Part shown: piece after piece, positions 19,258 to 28,437 of the stretch
Position numbering within the stretch: the stretch's first letter is position 1
Layout of the letters: each line of letters opens with the position of its first letter
Assembly (NCBI RefSeq): GCF_024347315.1
Contig: NZ_AP025460.1
Span: 1,922,001 to 1,986,000 of the forward strand
DNA: 64,000 nt
DNA from: Vibrio atlanticus
GTDB lineage: Bacteria > Pseudomonadota > Gammaproteobacteria > Enterobacterales > Vibrionaceae
Direction of reading: 5' to 3'
Notes under the pieces: generated by a model
Database searches by the model: none
Told to the model about the DNA's origin: nothing
Seen by the model: only the letters and a program-made list of their open reading frames with translations
Program-made: the position numbers and the translations under genes

Positions 19258-19911
19258 TTAAGCGTCTGACTCAATCAAATACACTTCTTCGCTGAATCGA
19301 GACAAGCCTTTCTTAGCAATCTTCGGATGTTCATCGTCCGCTATATCTTGATTCAACAATGTGATTTTGTATCCAGCGAACAACTGATCGATCTCTAGTT
19401 TAGGTACGCTAAACGGAGGCCCCGCCATCTCGCTTTGATCATAATCCAGCGTCACCAGAAGGATCTTACCGCCCGGTTTCAACAGTTGTTTCAAACGCTC
19501 TACATACTGCACTCGCATCTCTTCAGGCAATGCGACTAAAGACGCGCGATCATAAATGGTATCGACAGGCTGGATTGGCGCCGTGAAGTAATCGCCCGTG
19601 TAGATGTTCAGTTCATCGAATTGATACAGCTCGTGCTGACCACTGATTTGAGTCACAGTCGGGGTGTAAAGGTGCTCTGCAAAAAATGCGCGAACCGCAA
19701 TCTGGCTTAACTCGACACCTTGAACATCTTCATGCTTTGAAGCTAGCCAAATCAGATCTTCACTTTTACCACAAAGTGGAACAAACACACTCTTCTCGTA
19801 GCTAGGCTCAGTCTTTTCCCAAAATTTAATCAGAAGTGGGTTAACATCTTCGAGGTGGAAACCAATTTGGTTGGCTGCCCATTTATTGTGCCAAAATTCA
19901 GGATTATTCAT
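19258..19911 (-). CDS. tpm: thiopurine S-methyltransferase
   Basis: A 217-residue SAM-dependent methyltransferase. The bacterial TPMT N-terminus ([23 protein letters not shown]) and the SAM loop [16 protein letters not shown] are clear, followed by GVELS and [11 protein letters not shown]. It methylates thiopurines and in bacteria also selenium and tellurium compounds; the natural substrate is unknown. Normal length, cytoplasmic, single gene. Confidence 0.94.
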   Translation of the reverse strand: MNNPEFWHNKWAANQIGFHLEDVNPLLIKFWEKTEPSYEKSVFVPLCGKSEDLIWLASKHEDVQGVELSQIAVRAFFAEHLYTPTVTQISGQHELYQFDELNIYTGDYFTAPIQPVDTIYDRASLVALPEEMRVQYVERLKQLLKPGGKILLVTLDYDQSEMAGPPFSVPKLEIDQLFAGYKITLLNQDIADDEHPKIAKKGLSRFSEEVYLIESDA

Positions 19912-20235
19912 CTTTCGTTCATGTTAAACAGTCATAATGCAAGGGTACAGTATAGAGAGGTAAGAGCAACCTTAGCTTGGTTTAAAGTACCAAATTGCTT
20001 TCGATAAAATCAGAAACTGGCTAAGTTCAAAGTTCTGATAATTGCGGAACTAACGCTTGGATTATTTGTCTATATCTTCACATTTTAAAGCAATATTAAA
20101 CGTTAGAGTTGGTTTCTGTCTTAGCTAGCCCAATTTAATATGTAGTAAGTTTAGTTAAGCTGTTTTTACTCTTGTGCGTTACTGGTTACCCCTTTTGACT
20201 ACCCGTTTTTTGTAACCTTGTATTTTGGAGTTTGA
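19912..20235. other. intergenic between tpm and relV, divergent promoters
   Basis: An AT-rich spacer of about 320 bp. It must hold both the tpm and relV promoters. I see no palindrome, repeat or small gene in it. Confidence 0.5.
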
Positions 20236-21012
20236 ATGAGTGTATTTCTCCGTACGACGGCCCTAATGCTTTTGGTATTGAGCCGAGCGCCTGCATTCGC
20301 AGCAGCACCTGTTTCAACAAGTTCAACAGATCAAACGCGCACTCCTGCGCAAAACCAAATATCTTCAAACGTATTCCGTCATAGTTTGAGCGGCCTTTAC
20401 GGCATCAAAGCCTTCGACTCACGCCCGACTCAGCCTTACACCGACTTCGATATTCTGTACAGCAAAGCGCATCAAGGCCAAGCTGAACTTGAAACTATCT
20501 GTAAAAGTACTGCCCTACTCACCAATTCTGAAGCGCTATTTGCTGGCGTTAAATCTCAAGCTCGTGCAGAAGAAAAAATCGCCCTTGAGCTTGATGGTGA
20601 TGTGACAAAAATTACCGACTTAGCCCGTGCAACTATCATCGCGAATGATGTCGAGAGCTTGGTTGAAGTGTACGAAGCGCTAAGCCGTGAAGCAGACGTT
20701 GTTAAGCTGAAAAACAAGTTTAAATCACCAGCTGACTCTGGCTACCGTGACCTTAACTTGTTGGTTCGTTTGCCAAAGACCAACATCATTGCAGAAGTTC
20801 AACTTCACTTAAAAGCGATTGCTGATGTGAAAAGTGGCCCTGAGCACGAACTCTACGAAATCATCCAAGGCATTGAGCGTCACGCAATTGCAGAACATCG
20901 CCCAATCAACGATATCGAAGCGGCACAAATCAATAGCCTAAGACGCCAATCTTTAGAGCTTTACCAACAAGCATGGCAACCTTACATTACCACGCACATT
21001 AAAGCGGCATAA
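20236..21012 (+). CDS. relV: single-domain (p)ppGpp synthetase RelV
   Basis: A 258-residue protein with one RelA/SpoT synthetase domain (about residues 60-220) and no hydrolase domain. Synthetase residues are visible: Lys106 and Arg110 in GVKSQAR, Asp128 and Arg131 in TDLARATI, Leu149, Tyr170 in DSGYRDLN and Glu187 in AEVQLHLK. These fall one position before residues I recall as essential in V. cholerae RelV (Lys107, Asp129, Arg132, Leu150, Glu188). The odd part is the N-terminus: residues 1-22 look like a Sec signal peptide with an AFA cleavage site, although GTP and ATP are cytoplasmic. The start has TTTTGGAG 7 bp upstream. Position near tpm, purT and ihfA matches V. cholerae. Confidence 0.9.
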   Translation: MSVFLRTTALMLLVLSRAPAFAAAPVSTSSTDQTRTPAQNQISSNVFRHSLSGLYGIKAFDSRPTQPYTDFDILYSKAHQGQAELETICKSTALLTNSEALFAGVKSQARAEEKIALELDGDVTKITDLARATIIANDVESLVEVYEALSREADVVKLKNKFKSPADSGYRDLNLLVRLPKTNIIAEVQLHLKAIADVKSGPEHELYEIIQGIERHAIAEHRPINDIEAAQINSLRRQSLELYQQAWQPYITTHIKAA

Positions 21013-21036
21013 ACGCTTACCATAAACAAGAACAAC

Positions 21037-21069
21037 AAAGGGCTGCATAATCGCAGCCCTTTCTTTTTA
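21037..21069 (+). terminator. intrinsic terminator of relV
   Basis: AAAGGGCTGC / GCAGCCCTTT, a perfect 10-bp stem with a 6-nt loop, then TCTTTTT. Confidence 0.88.
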
Positions 21070-21090
21070 TTAGTGCTCTCGCGTTGCTTT

Positions 21091-21129
21091 CATTAGTTCA
21101 TTAGTTCATTAGTTCATTAGTTCATTAGT
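21091..21129. repeat. 8-bp microsatellite (CATTAGTT) x5
   Basis: Four perfect copies and one nearly perfect copy of an octamer in the relV-ihfA spacer, directly after the relV terminator. Copy number probably varies between strains. Confidence 0.9.
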
Positions 21130-21263
21130 ATCAGAAAGCAAAATATAGGGGATGTCACTATTAGTGGTTAACGAGAAGGGTAGCTAAGAAAAGAGAGTCA
21201 GGTGATACCACTAAGAGAAACTAGTGACAAGACAGTCAGCAAATGATGCATAAGACGTAGATA

Positions 21264-21289
21264 CAAAAAGACCACGCTAGGCGTGGTCT
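21264..21289 (-). terminator. intrinsic terminator of ihfA
   Basis: AGACCACGC (21269-21277) / GCGTGGTCT (21281-21289) with a 3-nt loop; the minus strand then reads TTTTTG. Confidence 0.85.
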
Positions 21290-21298
21290 ATTGCTTGG

Positions 21299-21595
21299 CT
21301 ACTTCTCGATTTTAATATTTTCGACTCGGGCCTTTAGTTTTTGTCCCGGTCTAAAAGTAACAACACGTCGAGCAGAAATTGGAATGTCTTCACCAGTTTT
21401 CGGGTTACGACCAGGTCGCTCGTTTTTCTCACGAAGATCAAAGTTACCAAAACCAGACAGTTTTACCTGTTCGCCATTTTCAAGTGCCTTACGAACTTCT
21501 TCGAAAAACACTTCAACCGTTTCCTTGGCATCCCGCTTGCTGTATCCGAGTGTTTCAAACAGGTTCTCAGCCAAATCGGCTTTAGTGAGTGCCAT
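21299..21595 (-). CDS. ihfA: integration host factor subunit alpha
   Basis: A 98-residue DNABII protein. The N-terminus [14 protein letters not shown] and the DNA-binding arm [21 protein letters not shown] (with the intercalating proline) are those of IHF-alpha rather than HU. It pairs with IHF-beta to bend DNA at specific sites. Ribosome site GAGGAAAG precedes the ATG. In V. cholerae and enterics ihfA follows pheT; here the upstream 1.3 kb holds no pheT but an unlinked EamA gene, so the operon is broken at this point. Confidence 0.96.
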   Translation of the reverse strand: MALTKADLAENLFETLGYSKRDAKETVEVFFEEVRKALENGEQVKLSGFGNFDLREKNERPGRNPKTGEDIPISARRVVTFRPGQKLKARVENIKIEK

Positions 21596-22063
21596 AAAAC
21601 TTTCCTCAAAGCTATGTTATACATTGCTACCATCTTCAGTAGCGCCAAAGCATTTACCCTATTCAATCAATGAGATAAGGTCATTTACAAGGAAAGTGTA
21701 TGCCAAGCTTCTGATTTTCGCCAACTTTTTTATCTCATCAATTTAATTATTCTTTCAAATCAGGAAGATAACTCCCTTGTAAAGTCACATATATAGCTAA
21801 AAAACACCTAACCAACAGGTACGATGTGATATTATATCCCGCAAAATCTAACATAATAAGAATTTAAAACTTTAGTGTTCTAAAAGATAATTTTTGAGAC
21901 CTCTATCCTATACCCAATAAAATCAGCCACTTGATTTGATATCAAACTCAACAGAGGTTACTAAGCAACCATTATTAAATATGATATTTGTATCATTTCA
22001 GAATTTAATTCGAATTAGTCAATCCTTTCGACAATGCTATTCTGCTGTGTTTTTAGAAAACGC
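21596..22063. other. intergenic upstream of ihfA
   Basis: 470 bp of AT-rich sequence with no convincing gene; the only open frame (76 codons, plus strand, overlapping the EamA gene) has no ribosome site or family match. It should contain the ihfA promoter. It is also where pheT is missing. Confidence 0.5.
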
Positions 22064-22957
22064 TCAATCAATCGTCTTTATTTCCCTAAGAGGTCTTACG
22101 GTTGTCTTAGCAGGCTTCACTATCAAACCTATACCGACTAGAAACAGTACAGATGCCACAACTTGAGCGACTGATAGCACCTCGTCATACATAAAGTAAC
22201 CACTGATCAATGCGAATATAGGCACTAGCAAGGTTAACGGCGCTGTCGTGCTTAACGGATATTGAATTAACAGTTTATTCCACACCCAGTAACCGAATAG
22301 CGTGGTTGGGTAAGCCTGAAACAACACAGCAATCGTTGTGTTCCAATCCCATTGCTCTATCCCCAGCCAAATAATTTGGTCACCGTGCAACATCACGGCA
22401 AACAACACTAATGGAACTGGCGCAAATAACATGCCCCACACGTTAAACGCAAAAGCCTGAGTGGTTTGAGACGCTTTAACAATCACGCCCATTAACGTCC
22501 AACTACACGCTGCGATCATAATAAGAATCACGCCATTAACAGTGACATTGCCCGTTGCTGCGGAAACCAGCACCGCCAACGCGCACATGGCTAACATCGC
22601 ACCCATTAACTTGCGAACCGACGCACTTTCTTTGAAAACCCACACGCCAACCGCCATACCAATTAGCACATTGGTTGAAAGCAACACCGACGAAAGCCCC
22701 GATGAGAGCCCAGCGGTGATTGACCATGAAGCCATGCCCCAGATGCCCACACCAAACACAAAGCCATAACTCACTAAATAACGCCACGCGACATTCGGTC
22801 TTGCTACAAAAAATATCACCGGAATCACCGCTAGCGAGAAACGCGCGGCGGTTGCCAACAAAGGATGAACATTGGTTACACCCATTTTGATCATCGAGAA
22901 ATTGAATCCCCAAATTGCCATCACGAACACCGCTAGCAACAAATCATTTCTTTTCAT
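22064..22957 (-). CDS. EamA/DMT-superfamily exporter
   Basis: A 297-residue inner-membrane protein with about ten helices in two EamA repeats, closest in feel to E. coli EamA (YdeD), an exporter of cysteine-pathway metabolites. The start at 22957 is chosen because AAAGGAGG stands 7 bp before it; the upstream in-frame start at 23068 would add a cysteine-rich tail and overlap the divergent gene. The first helix reads LLLAVFVMAIWGFNF. It is divergent from a MocR regulator, so substrate and regulation are likely linked to an amino acid or PLP-related compound (inference). Confidence 0.87.
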   Translation of the reverse strand: MKRNDLLLAVFVMAIWGFNFSMIKMGVTNVHPLLATAARFSLAVIPVIFFVARPNVAWRYLVSYGFVFGVGIWGMASWSITAGLSSGLSSVLLSTNVLIGMAVGVWVFKESASVRKLMGAMLAMCALAVLVSAATGNVTVNGVILIMIAACSWTLMGVIVKASQTTQAFAFNVWGMLFAPVPLVLFAVMLHGDQIIWLGIEQWDWNTTIAVLFQAYPTTLFGYWVWNKLLIQYPLSTTAPLTLLVPIFALISGYFMYDEVLSVAQVVASVLFLVGIGLIVKPAKTTVRPLREIKTID

Positions 22958-22999
22958 ACTGACCCCTCCTTTGTTTTGAATGAGTATCCCTTGATCAAT

Positions 23000-23042
23000 A
23001 AAACCAGTACAGATACAATTTTTACAATAAAAACCAGTACAG
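23000..23042. promoter_or_regulatory. paired direct repeats, candidate MocR operator
   Basis: AAAACCAGTACAG occurs twice, at 23000-23012 and 23030-23042, exactly 30 bp apart (about three helical turns). The pair lies between the divergent EamA and MocR genes. MocR/PdxR-type regulators bind direct repeats of this kind, so this is the probable operator. Confidence 0.7.
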
Positions 23043-23060
23043 TTAACAACGGTCGTGACC

Positions 23061-24443
23061 ATGAGCATCTACAGAAAGCTAGCCAATCAGTTTATTGATG
23101 AGATTGAAACGGGGAAAAGACCCGAAGGTGGACGCATGCCTTCGCTGCGTCAATTAGCTAAACAACAAGCCATCAGCATGTCGACCGTGGTGAGCTGCTA
23201 CCAAGAACTGGAATCACAAGGCTGGATACACTCTCGACCGCAAGCAGGGTATTTTGTTTCTCCTCATAAACCTGCTCGTTCAACCCCAGAGTGGGCACAG
23301 TTTGAAAGTAAAGTGTCGAGCGTCAAGCTAACCTCATCGACTCACAACTCAATTAATGGACCTTTAGGGGTGTCTAGCACCGCCAATGATGAACAGTCGA
23401 TTGTTGAACTGGAACGCAGTTTTCGCCGCGCTATTCGGCGTATGAGCAGCAGGCTAAACCATTACCCAGATACACAAGGTGAGCCAATGTTACGTCTGGC
23501 ATTATCCACTCACTTTGCCAAGCTCGATGTACACTTTTCACCTGAAGAGATGGTGATTACGGCAGGCTGTATGTCTGCGATTAAGGCTGCACTTGAATCG
23601 TGCACCAAAGAAGGCGACACCATCGCGATTAGTTCACCTTGTTTCAACGGCATTCTGGAGTTGCTCGGAAAGATGTCGCGACAAATCATCGAGATCCCAT
23701 CTCTAGATGACGGTATCGACTTGCAACAATTAGAAGCACATTTGAAGAATAAACGAGTGGATGCCGCGATTTTTTGTACCTCTCATATGAACCCTCAAGG
23801 GATCAACATGTCGGCTAGTCAAAAACAAAAGCTTGCTGAATTAGCGAATCACTATCAAGTACCGATCATTGAAGATGATGTGTATCTGGAACTTTCTTAT
23901 TCCTCACACACTCCACTCCCCGCGAAATACTACGACAAAGGCGGCTATGTACTATGGTGTGGTTCAATATCGAAAAGCTTGTCACCGAGTTACCGATTAG
24001 GATGGTGCTTACCAGGGAGGTTCATTAACGAATACAAGGCTCAGTTTTCTGCTGCAAGCTATGGCGTCGCCCTACCCACTCAGCTTGCAGTTGCTGACTT
24101 TATCGAATCTGGTCAATACGCAAAACACGTTAGAAGAAGGTGTACTCAGCTTCTCTCTTTGCGCCAGCAATACCTAAGTTATTTGGCTCAGCACCTTCCT
24201 CAAGGAGTAAAGATAAGTAACCCACAAGGTGGCATGGTACTTTGGCTACAAATACCAAATTTGAACCAATCAAGCTTTGCTCAGGCAGTTGCCGACCACA
24301 ACATTGATATCAGGCTTGGGCACCTGTTTAGCACTCATGACCTTTACAGCAATTGCTTACGCATCAATATTGGTTACTCGTTAGAGGGAAAAGCCAAGCA
24401 GGAATTGAACGACTTAATCGAACTGATTCACGTTCATAGCTAA
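23061..24443 (+). CDS. MocR-family regulator (GntR HTH fused to aminotransferase domain)
   Basis: A 460-residue protein if started at the ATG at 23061; a GTG at 23055 is also possible. Residues 1-70 form a GntR winged helix (RMPSLRQLAKQQAISMSTVVSCYQELESQGW). The rest is a fold-type-I aminotransferase-like domain. The PLP lysine is in CGSISKSLSPSYRLGW and the PLP aspartate motif in PIIEDDVYLEL. Such proteins usually act as transcription factors that sense PLP or amino-acid adducts and control a divergent gene, here the EamA exporter. Confidence 0.9.
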   Translation: MSIYRKLANQFIDEIETGKRPEGGRMPSLRQLAKQQAISMSTVVSCYQELESQGWIHSRPQAGYFVSPHKPARSTPEWAQFESKVSSVKLTSSTHNSINGPLGVSSTANDEQSIVELERSFRRAIRRMSSRLNHYPDTQGEPMLRLALSTHFAKLDVHFSPEEMVITAGCMSAIKAALESCTKEGDTIAISSPCFNGILELLGKMSRQIIEIPSLDDGIDLQQLEAHLKNKRVDAAIFCTSHMNPQGINMSASQKQKLAELANHYQVPIIEDDVYLELSYSSHTPLPAKYYDKGGYVLWCGSISKSLSPSYRLGWCLPGRFINEYKAQFSAASYGVALPTQLAVADFIESGQYAKHVRRRCTQLLSLRQQYLSYLAQHLPQGVKISNPQGGMVLWLQIPNLNQSSFAQAVADHNIDIRLGHLFSTHDLYSNCLRINIGYSLEGKAKQELNDLIELIHVHS

Positions 24444-24482
24444 TACGTTCCAGTTCTTAATACGTGCCAGTTCATAATACGC
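24441..24482. repeat. 17-bp tandem repeat after the MocR gene
   Basis: TAATACGTTCCAGTTCT and TAATACGTGCCAGTTCA are adjacent, followed by a partial third copy TAATACG. The repeat begins at the MocR stop codon. The rest of the spacer up to cqsA (to 24758) shows no gene. Confidence 0.8.
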
Positions 24483-24758
24483 AGCTAGGACATCAAAGCT
24501 TTTCAGAATCGACTTTTTTCAGGGTCATTAGAACACCGAAATTTTAATAGCCTTTTATCATAAAAAAGAAGGCTATCATTCCAATCTGATCTAGGTTAAA
24601 GCCCCGCACCGTAAGGAAAATGACTCTCTTCGATACCTTTAAATACTGAGTTTGCTAGCACATACAAAATTATGCAAACTGGCTAATGACACATCACTTT
24701 TTAACTTCAATATACAACCGCCGGCGCTGGCGTTTTCCCGTATTTGAAGAGAATAATT

Positions 24759-25940
24759 ATGAGTGATACAACAAAAAACAAACCACTACCTTCCTTTATC
24801 GAAGAACGCTTGAACTTCTATATTCAAGACCTCATTACCCAGAACCAAAGCCAAAAGCACTTGGTATTGGGTAAACGACCTCAGCGCAACGCCGTCGTGA
24901 TGCAGAGCAATGATTACTTAGCACTGTCACACAACAAACCGATTCAAGACGCCCATCAAGCGGCGATTATCGAACACGATGACAACGTAGTGATGTCTGC
25001 AATTTTTTTACAAGATGAAGAGTCTAAACCTGCGTTTGAAACCGAGCTCGCGAACTATGTCGGAATGGAGAGCTGTTTGCTTTCTCAGTCAGGTTGGGCG
25101 GCCAATATTGGACTATTACAAACCATCTGCCCGCCGGACACATCGGTGTATATCGACTTTTTTGCCCATATGTCGCTATGGGAAGGCATTCGTGCCGCTG
25201 GCGGCATCGCCCACCCGTTTATGCATAACAATATGAATCACCTGCGTAAACAGTTAGAGCGCCACGGCTCAGGCGTTATTGTGGTCGATTCGGTTTACAG
25301 TACCATTGGGACCATCGCCCCACTACGCGACATCTACGAAATGGCGCAGGAGTTTGATTGTGCCGTCGTCGTTGATGAATCGCATTCATTGGGCACGCAT
25401 GGGGAAAATGGTGCCGGCATAGTTCACGCATTGGGCCTTACAAAGCAAGTCGACTTCATCACCGTAAGTTTGGCTAAAACCTTTGCTTATCGTGCAGGCG
25501 CGATCCTTGGACCAAAACTACTTTCAGAAACCTTACCGTTTGTTGCTTATCCCGCGATTTTCAGCTCGACCGTGTTACCACAAGAGGTGGTCCGTTTAGA
25601 GAAAACATTAGAGGTAATCAAAGGTGCAGATGATAAACGACAGGCTCTGTTCCAGCGTGCTAAATCGTTGACTACGGGTCTAAAACGAATTGGCTTTAAT
25701 ATCCGCAGCGAGTCTCAAATTGTGGCATTAGAATGTGGTAGTGAAAGAAACACTGAACGTGTTCGCGATTTCCTCGAAGAACGGAATGTGTTCGGTGCGG
25801 TGTTCTGCCGCCCCGCTACGGGCAAGAACAAGAACATCATCCGATTTTCAGTGAATGCCGATATGACACCACGAGACATTGACCATGTGCTCACCGTTTG
25901 TCACGAAGCGTACCATCACCCAGAGTTAGAGTTCGTATAA
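24759..25940 (+). CDS. cqsA: CAI-1 autoinducer synthase
   Basis: A 393-residue PLP enzyme of the alpha-oxoamine synthase family. CqsA joins an acyl-CoA to SAM (or 2-aminobutyrate) to give the precursor of CAI-1, a long-chain alpha-hydroxy or amino ketone used for cell-density sensing in Vibrio. The PLP lysine is Lys240 in TVSLAKTFAYRAG, with VVDESHSLGTHG ahead of it. The start at 24759 has AAGAGA upstream; an in-frame TTG five codons earlier is less likely. It is convergent with its receptor gene cqsS, as expected. A slightly longer N-terminus than V. cholerae CqsA (Lys236 there) is seen. Confidence 0.95.
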   Translation: MSDTTKNKPLPSFIEERLNFYIQDLITQNQSQKHLVLGKRPQRNAVVMQSNDYLALSHNKPIQDAHQAAIIEHDDNVVMSAIFLQDEESKPAFETELANYVGMESCLLSQSGWAANIGLLQTICPPDTSVYIDFFAHMSLWEGIRAAGGIAHPFMHNNMNHLRKQLERHGSGVIVVDSVYSTIGTIAPLRDIYEMAQEFDCAVVVDESHSLGTHGENGAGIVHALGLTKQVDFITVSLAKTFAYRAGAILGPKLLSETLPFVAYPAIFSSTVLPQEVVRLEKTLEVIKGADDKRQALFQRAKSLTTGLKRIGFNIRSESQIVALECGSERNTERVRDFLEERNVFGAVFCRPATGKNKNIIRFSVNADMTPRDIDHVLTVCHEAYHHPELEFV

Positions 25941-26010
25941 CTCTGTACACACCAATTCTATAACTAACACAAACGGCAGGACTGAATAGACGCTATCATG
26001 TCGCGATACA

Positions 26011-26042
26011 AAAAGAGCCCAGCGAATTGCTGAGCTCTTTCT
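26011..26042. terminator. bidirectional terminator between cqsA and cqsS
   Basis: AAAGAGC / GCTCTTT stem plus an inner CAGC/GCTG helix. The minus strand continues TTTTTG, favouring cqsS; the plus strand is weaker. Confidence 0.78.
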
Positions 26043-26047
26043 TGTGT

Positions 26048-26087
26048 TCATCTATTCATCTATTCATCTATTCATCTATTCATCTAG
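26048..26087. repeat. 8-bp microsatellite (TCATCTAT) x5
   Basis: Four perfect copies and one with a last-base change, in the cqsA-cqsS spacer just past the terminator. Confidence 0.9.
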
Positions 26088-26117
26088 TTCAGCTGGATAA
26101 CCGGACGGTACAACAAA

Positions 26118-28166
26118 TCAAATCCAGTGTGCAATTTTATCGAACAGTCGGGTTTTATCTGCTGGCTTCACAATAAAATCTGACATGCCTGACGATTCCA
26201 TTTTTTCCAATGTCACTGGGGAACTGTCGCCTGTGTGAGCAATAATCGGCACTGTAGAGTATTCTTTGGCTGCACTGCGGATTCGACGAGAAGCTTCAAT
26301 ACCATCCATAATTGGCATCTCGATATCCATCAGAATCAAATCAACATCCTCGGTATCCAAAGCATCTAACGCTTGTTGGCCATCTTCTTTCTGTACAACG
26401 TCAAAGCCCTGTTTTTCCAATAACATTGCGGTAAAACGGCGCAAAGATTCGTTGTCATCCACCACCATTATCGTACGTTTATTAGTCGCCTCTAGTGGTT
26501 TCACAGCAACCGACGGCAACACGTAATTGGAATCGAAAAGTAAGCGCTCGATGGTGGCTTTGGTATTCAGTAGCCAAACTTGTGTTTCCACCCAAATCGG
26601 TTCAAAAGCAACGTTACGAACACGCTTAATGGGGTGATGCTCATACAAATAGATGATTCTCGCTTCAGTGAACGATAGTAAAGATTCAATTCTATCGAGG
26701 TAATTGGCTCTTAAATCTAAGCTCTCCATATCAACGAAAATCAAGTCGAACTCAAATTGATATTCCTTATTTTTAAGTGCTGATACAACGTCTAATACGG
26801 TGAGGTCAAACCCCATAAAATGTGACGTCTCAGTAATTTTGTCAAAGAGTACTTTCTGGTCACTCACCATCAACACTGTCTTTAGTTTAGTGAGCTCACT
26901 CTTAATTTCATTCACAGAGTGAGAAGTCAAAGATGGAAAAGTCATCGTGAACTGCGTCCACTGTTCCACCTCAGACTTACACTTAATCTCTCCACCAAAC
27001 GACCGCATTACTTTCTGACAAAATGGCAAACCTAAGCCGTAGTTACCTGATTGTCCGGTGGTGTAAAAATCCTGGAAAATACGTCGAATGATATCGTTTG
27101 AAATACCAGCTCCGTTATCGGTAACCATAATTTGATTGGTCACGTCATCACTGCACATGGTGACATGAATATGAAAATCTTCAGGGCTGCGATGATGGAA
27201 TGCGTTCTTGAACAAGTTATACATCACGTACTTCAACAAGGTATCACTGCCCAAGAAATCAAAGTTGCTTTGTACATCTAAAGAGATCGCTGATTTATCA
27301 GCTGAGCGCTTATAGTTAAAGCTATCTATCGCCCCTTCAACCACCGCTTGAGCTGAATGTTTCTTGAACGTAGAACGAGATACTCGGTTTTCATCAATTG
27401 AAGTCAATAGAAGATCAATCGTCTCGTTACCTGAGTGAATAATCTCCATCGCTTCATCACCCACTTCACGTAACTGTATAACTTCTTCATTGCTCAAAGC
27501 GTATTGCCCTTGGTGGCCACCACTTTTCGGATTCGGCAATATGGACTGCATAACATCAATAGAAGTCAGTAAACCACTTAGTGGGTTTCTCATCTCATGC
27601 GCGATACCGGCTCCAAAAGATTTCGCCAATGACACCTTATTCTCATGTTCCACCTGATTACGGAAGTAAAATAAGTTACCGAACAAATAGATAAATAAGA
27701 AGATTGGCACATGCTTCCAATCCATTGTGAGCTCTAAGTAGAAGCCTTGTGCCACCCATGCACACAAGGTAGCAATCCCTATCCCGGCGAAGGTTTGTGC
27801 AAACATCACTCGAGTGACGTGAACTAATAGAATATGGAGGAAAATAGCCGACATGAAAGACATAACCCATACGTTGGACCAGTTATTCATCAGCAGCATG
27901 TAAAAGAAAAAACACGGTAAGCAGAGGGTAATAGCGACTTGATAATAAGCCGGAAGGTACTTTCGCCAATCAAATGGAATACGATTACGAACAACAATCC
28001 CAAGGAACAATACCGAGCAAAACAGACGCACGGCTAAATTTTCATAGGGTTGCGGAAACAAGAATTCCCATACAATGTAGTAAGCAGGGAAACCGACAAA
28101 GCCCATCCAACCCACAAGGGTTAGGTTAGGTTCTGCGTACTGATAAACTTTACGAATCGCGTTCAT
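26118..28166 (-). CDS. cqsS: CAI-1 receptor, hybrid histidine kinase
   Basis: A 682-residue hybrid sensor. Residues 1-170 form about six membrane helices that bind CAI-1. The kinase H-box holds His190 in GIAHEMRNPLSG, the ATPase domain follows (DNGAGIS, GNYGLGLPFCQK), and the C-terminal receiver has Asp614 in LILMDIEMP. At low cell density the family passes phosphate to LuxU and LuxO; ligand binding stops it. V. cholerae numbers are His194 and Asp618, so a constant shift of four suggests good alignment. Phe166 then falls at the place of V. cholerae Cys170, which sets ligand preference. It is convergent with cqsA. Confidence 0.95.
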   Translation of the reverse strand: MNAIRKVYQYAEPNLTLVGWMGFVGFPAYYIVWEFLFPQPYENLAVRLFCSVLFLGIVVRNRIPFDWRKYLPAYYQVAITLCLPCFFFYMLLMNNWSNVWVMSFMSAIFLHILLVHVTRVMFAQTFAGIGIATLCAWVAQGFYLELTMDWKHVPIFLFIYLFGNLFYFRNQVEHENKVSLAKSFGAGIAHEMRNPLSGLLTSIDVMQSILPNPKSGGHQGQYALSNEEVIQLREVGDEAMEIIHSGNETIDLLLTSIDENRVSRSTFKKHSAQAVVEGAIDSFNYKRSADKSAISLDVQSNFDFLGSDTLLKYVMYNLFKNAFHHRSPEDFHIHVTMCSDDVTNQIMVTDNGAGISNDIIRRIFQDFYTTGQSGNYGLGLPFCQKVMRSFGGEIKCKSEVEQWTQFTMTFPSLTSHSVNEIKSELTKLKTVLMVSDQKVLFDKITETSHFMGFDLTVLDVVSALKNKEYQFEFDLIFVDMESLDLRANYLDRIESLLSFTEARIIYLYEHHPIKRVRNVAFEPIWVETQVWLLNTKATIERLLFDSNYVLPSVAVKPLEATNKRTIMVVDDNESLRRFTAMLLEKQGFDVVQKEDGQQALDALDTEDVDLILMDIEMPIMDGIEASRRIRSAAKEYSTVPIIAHTGDSSPVTLEKMESSGMSDFIVKPADKTRLFDKIAHWI

Positions 28167-28437
28167 ACAAATACTTTATTTACTAAGCCCTAACGTTTAC
28201 AAAGTCTAAAATTTGATGTTGGTTCTTATGTTTTCCGCTGAGTATATTACACATCACCTCAGAGCAGTGAGCTTTCAATCAAATATGTATCAACGCTTTT
28301 GATTTTATTATGACTTAGATGAATAAAGTCTCGGTTTCATACTTTAACTCAGACAACATCCCTAAGTGATTCAGATTTATACGCTCACGCCTACACCAAT
28401 AACGCGCCTTAGCAAGTGCTGCGCCTCTTCGTTTGCA

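Noticed and set aside
21936..22166. 76-codon plus-strand frame upstream of ihfA
   Set aside because: It overlaps the 3' end of the EamA gene, has no ribosome site and no recognisable family.
22958..23068. Longer N-terminus for the EamA exporter
   Set aside because: It would overlap the divergent regulator gene and the paired repeats; the internal ATG has an AAAGGAGG site.
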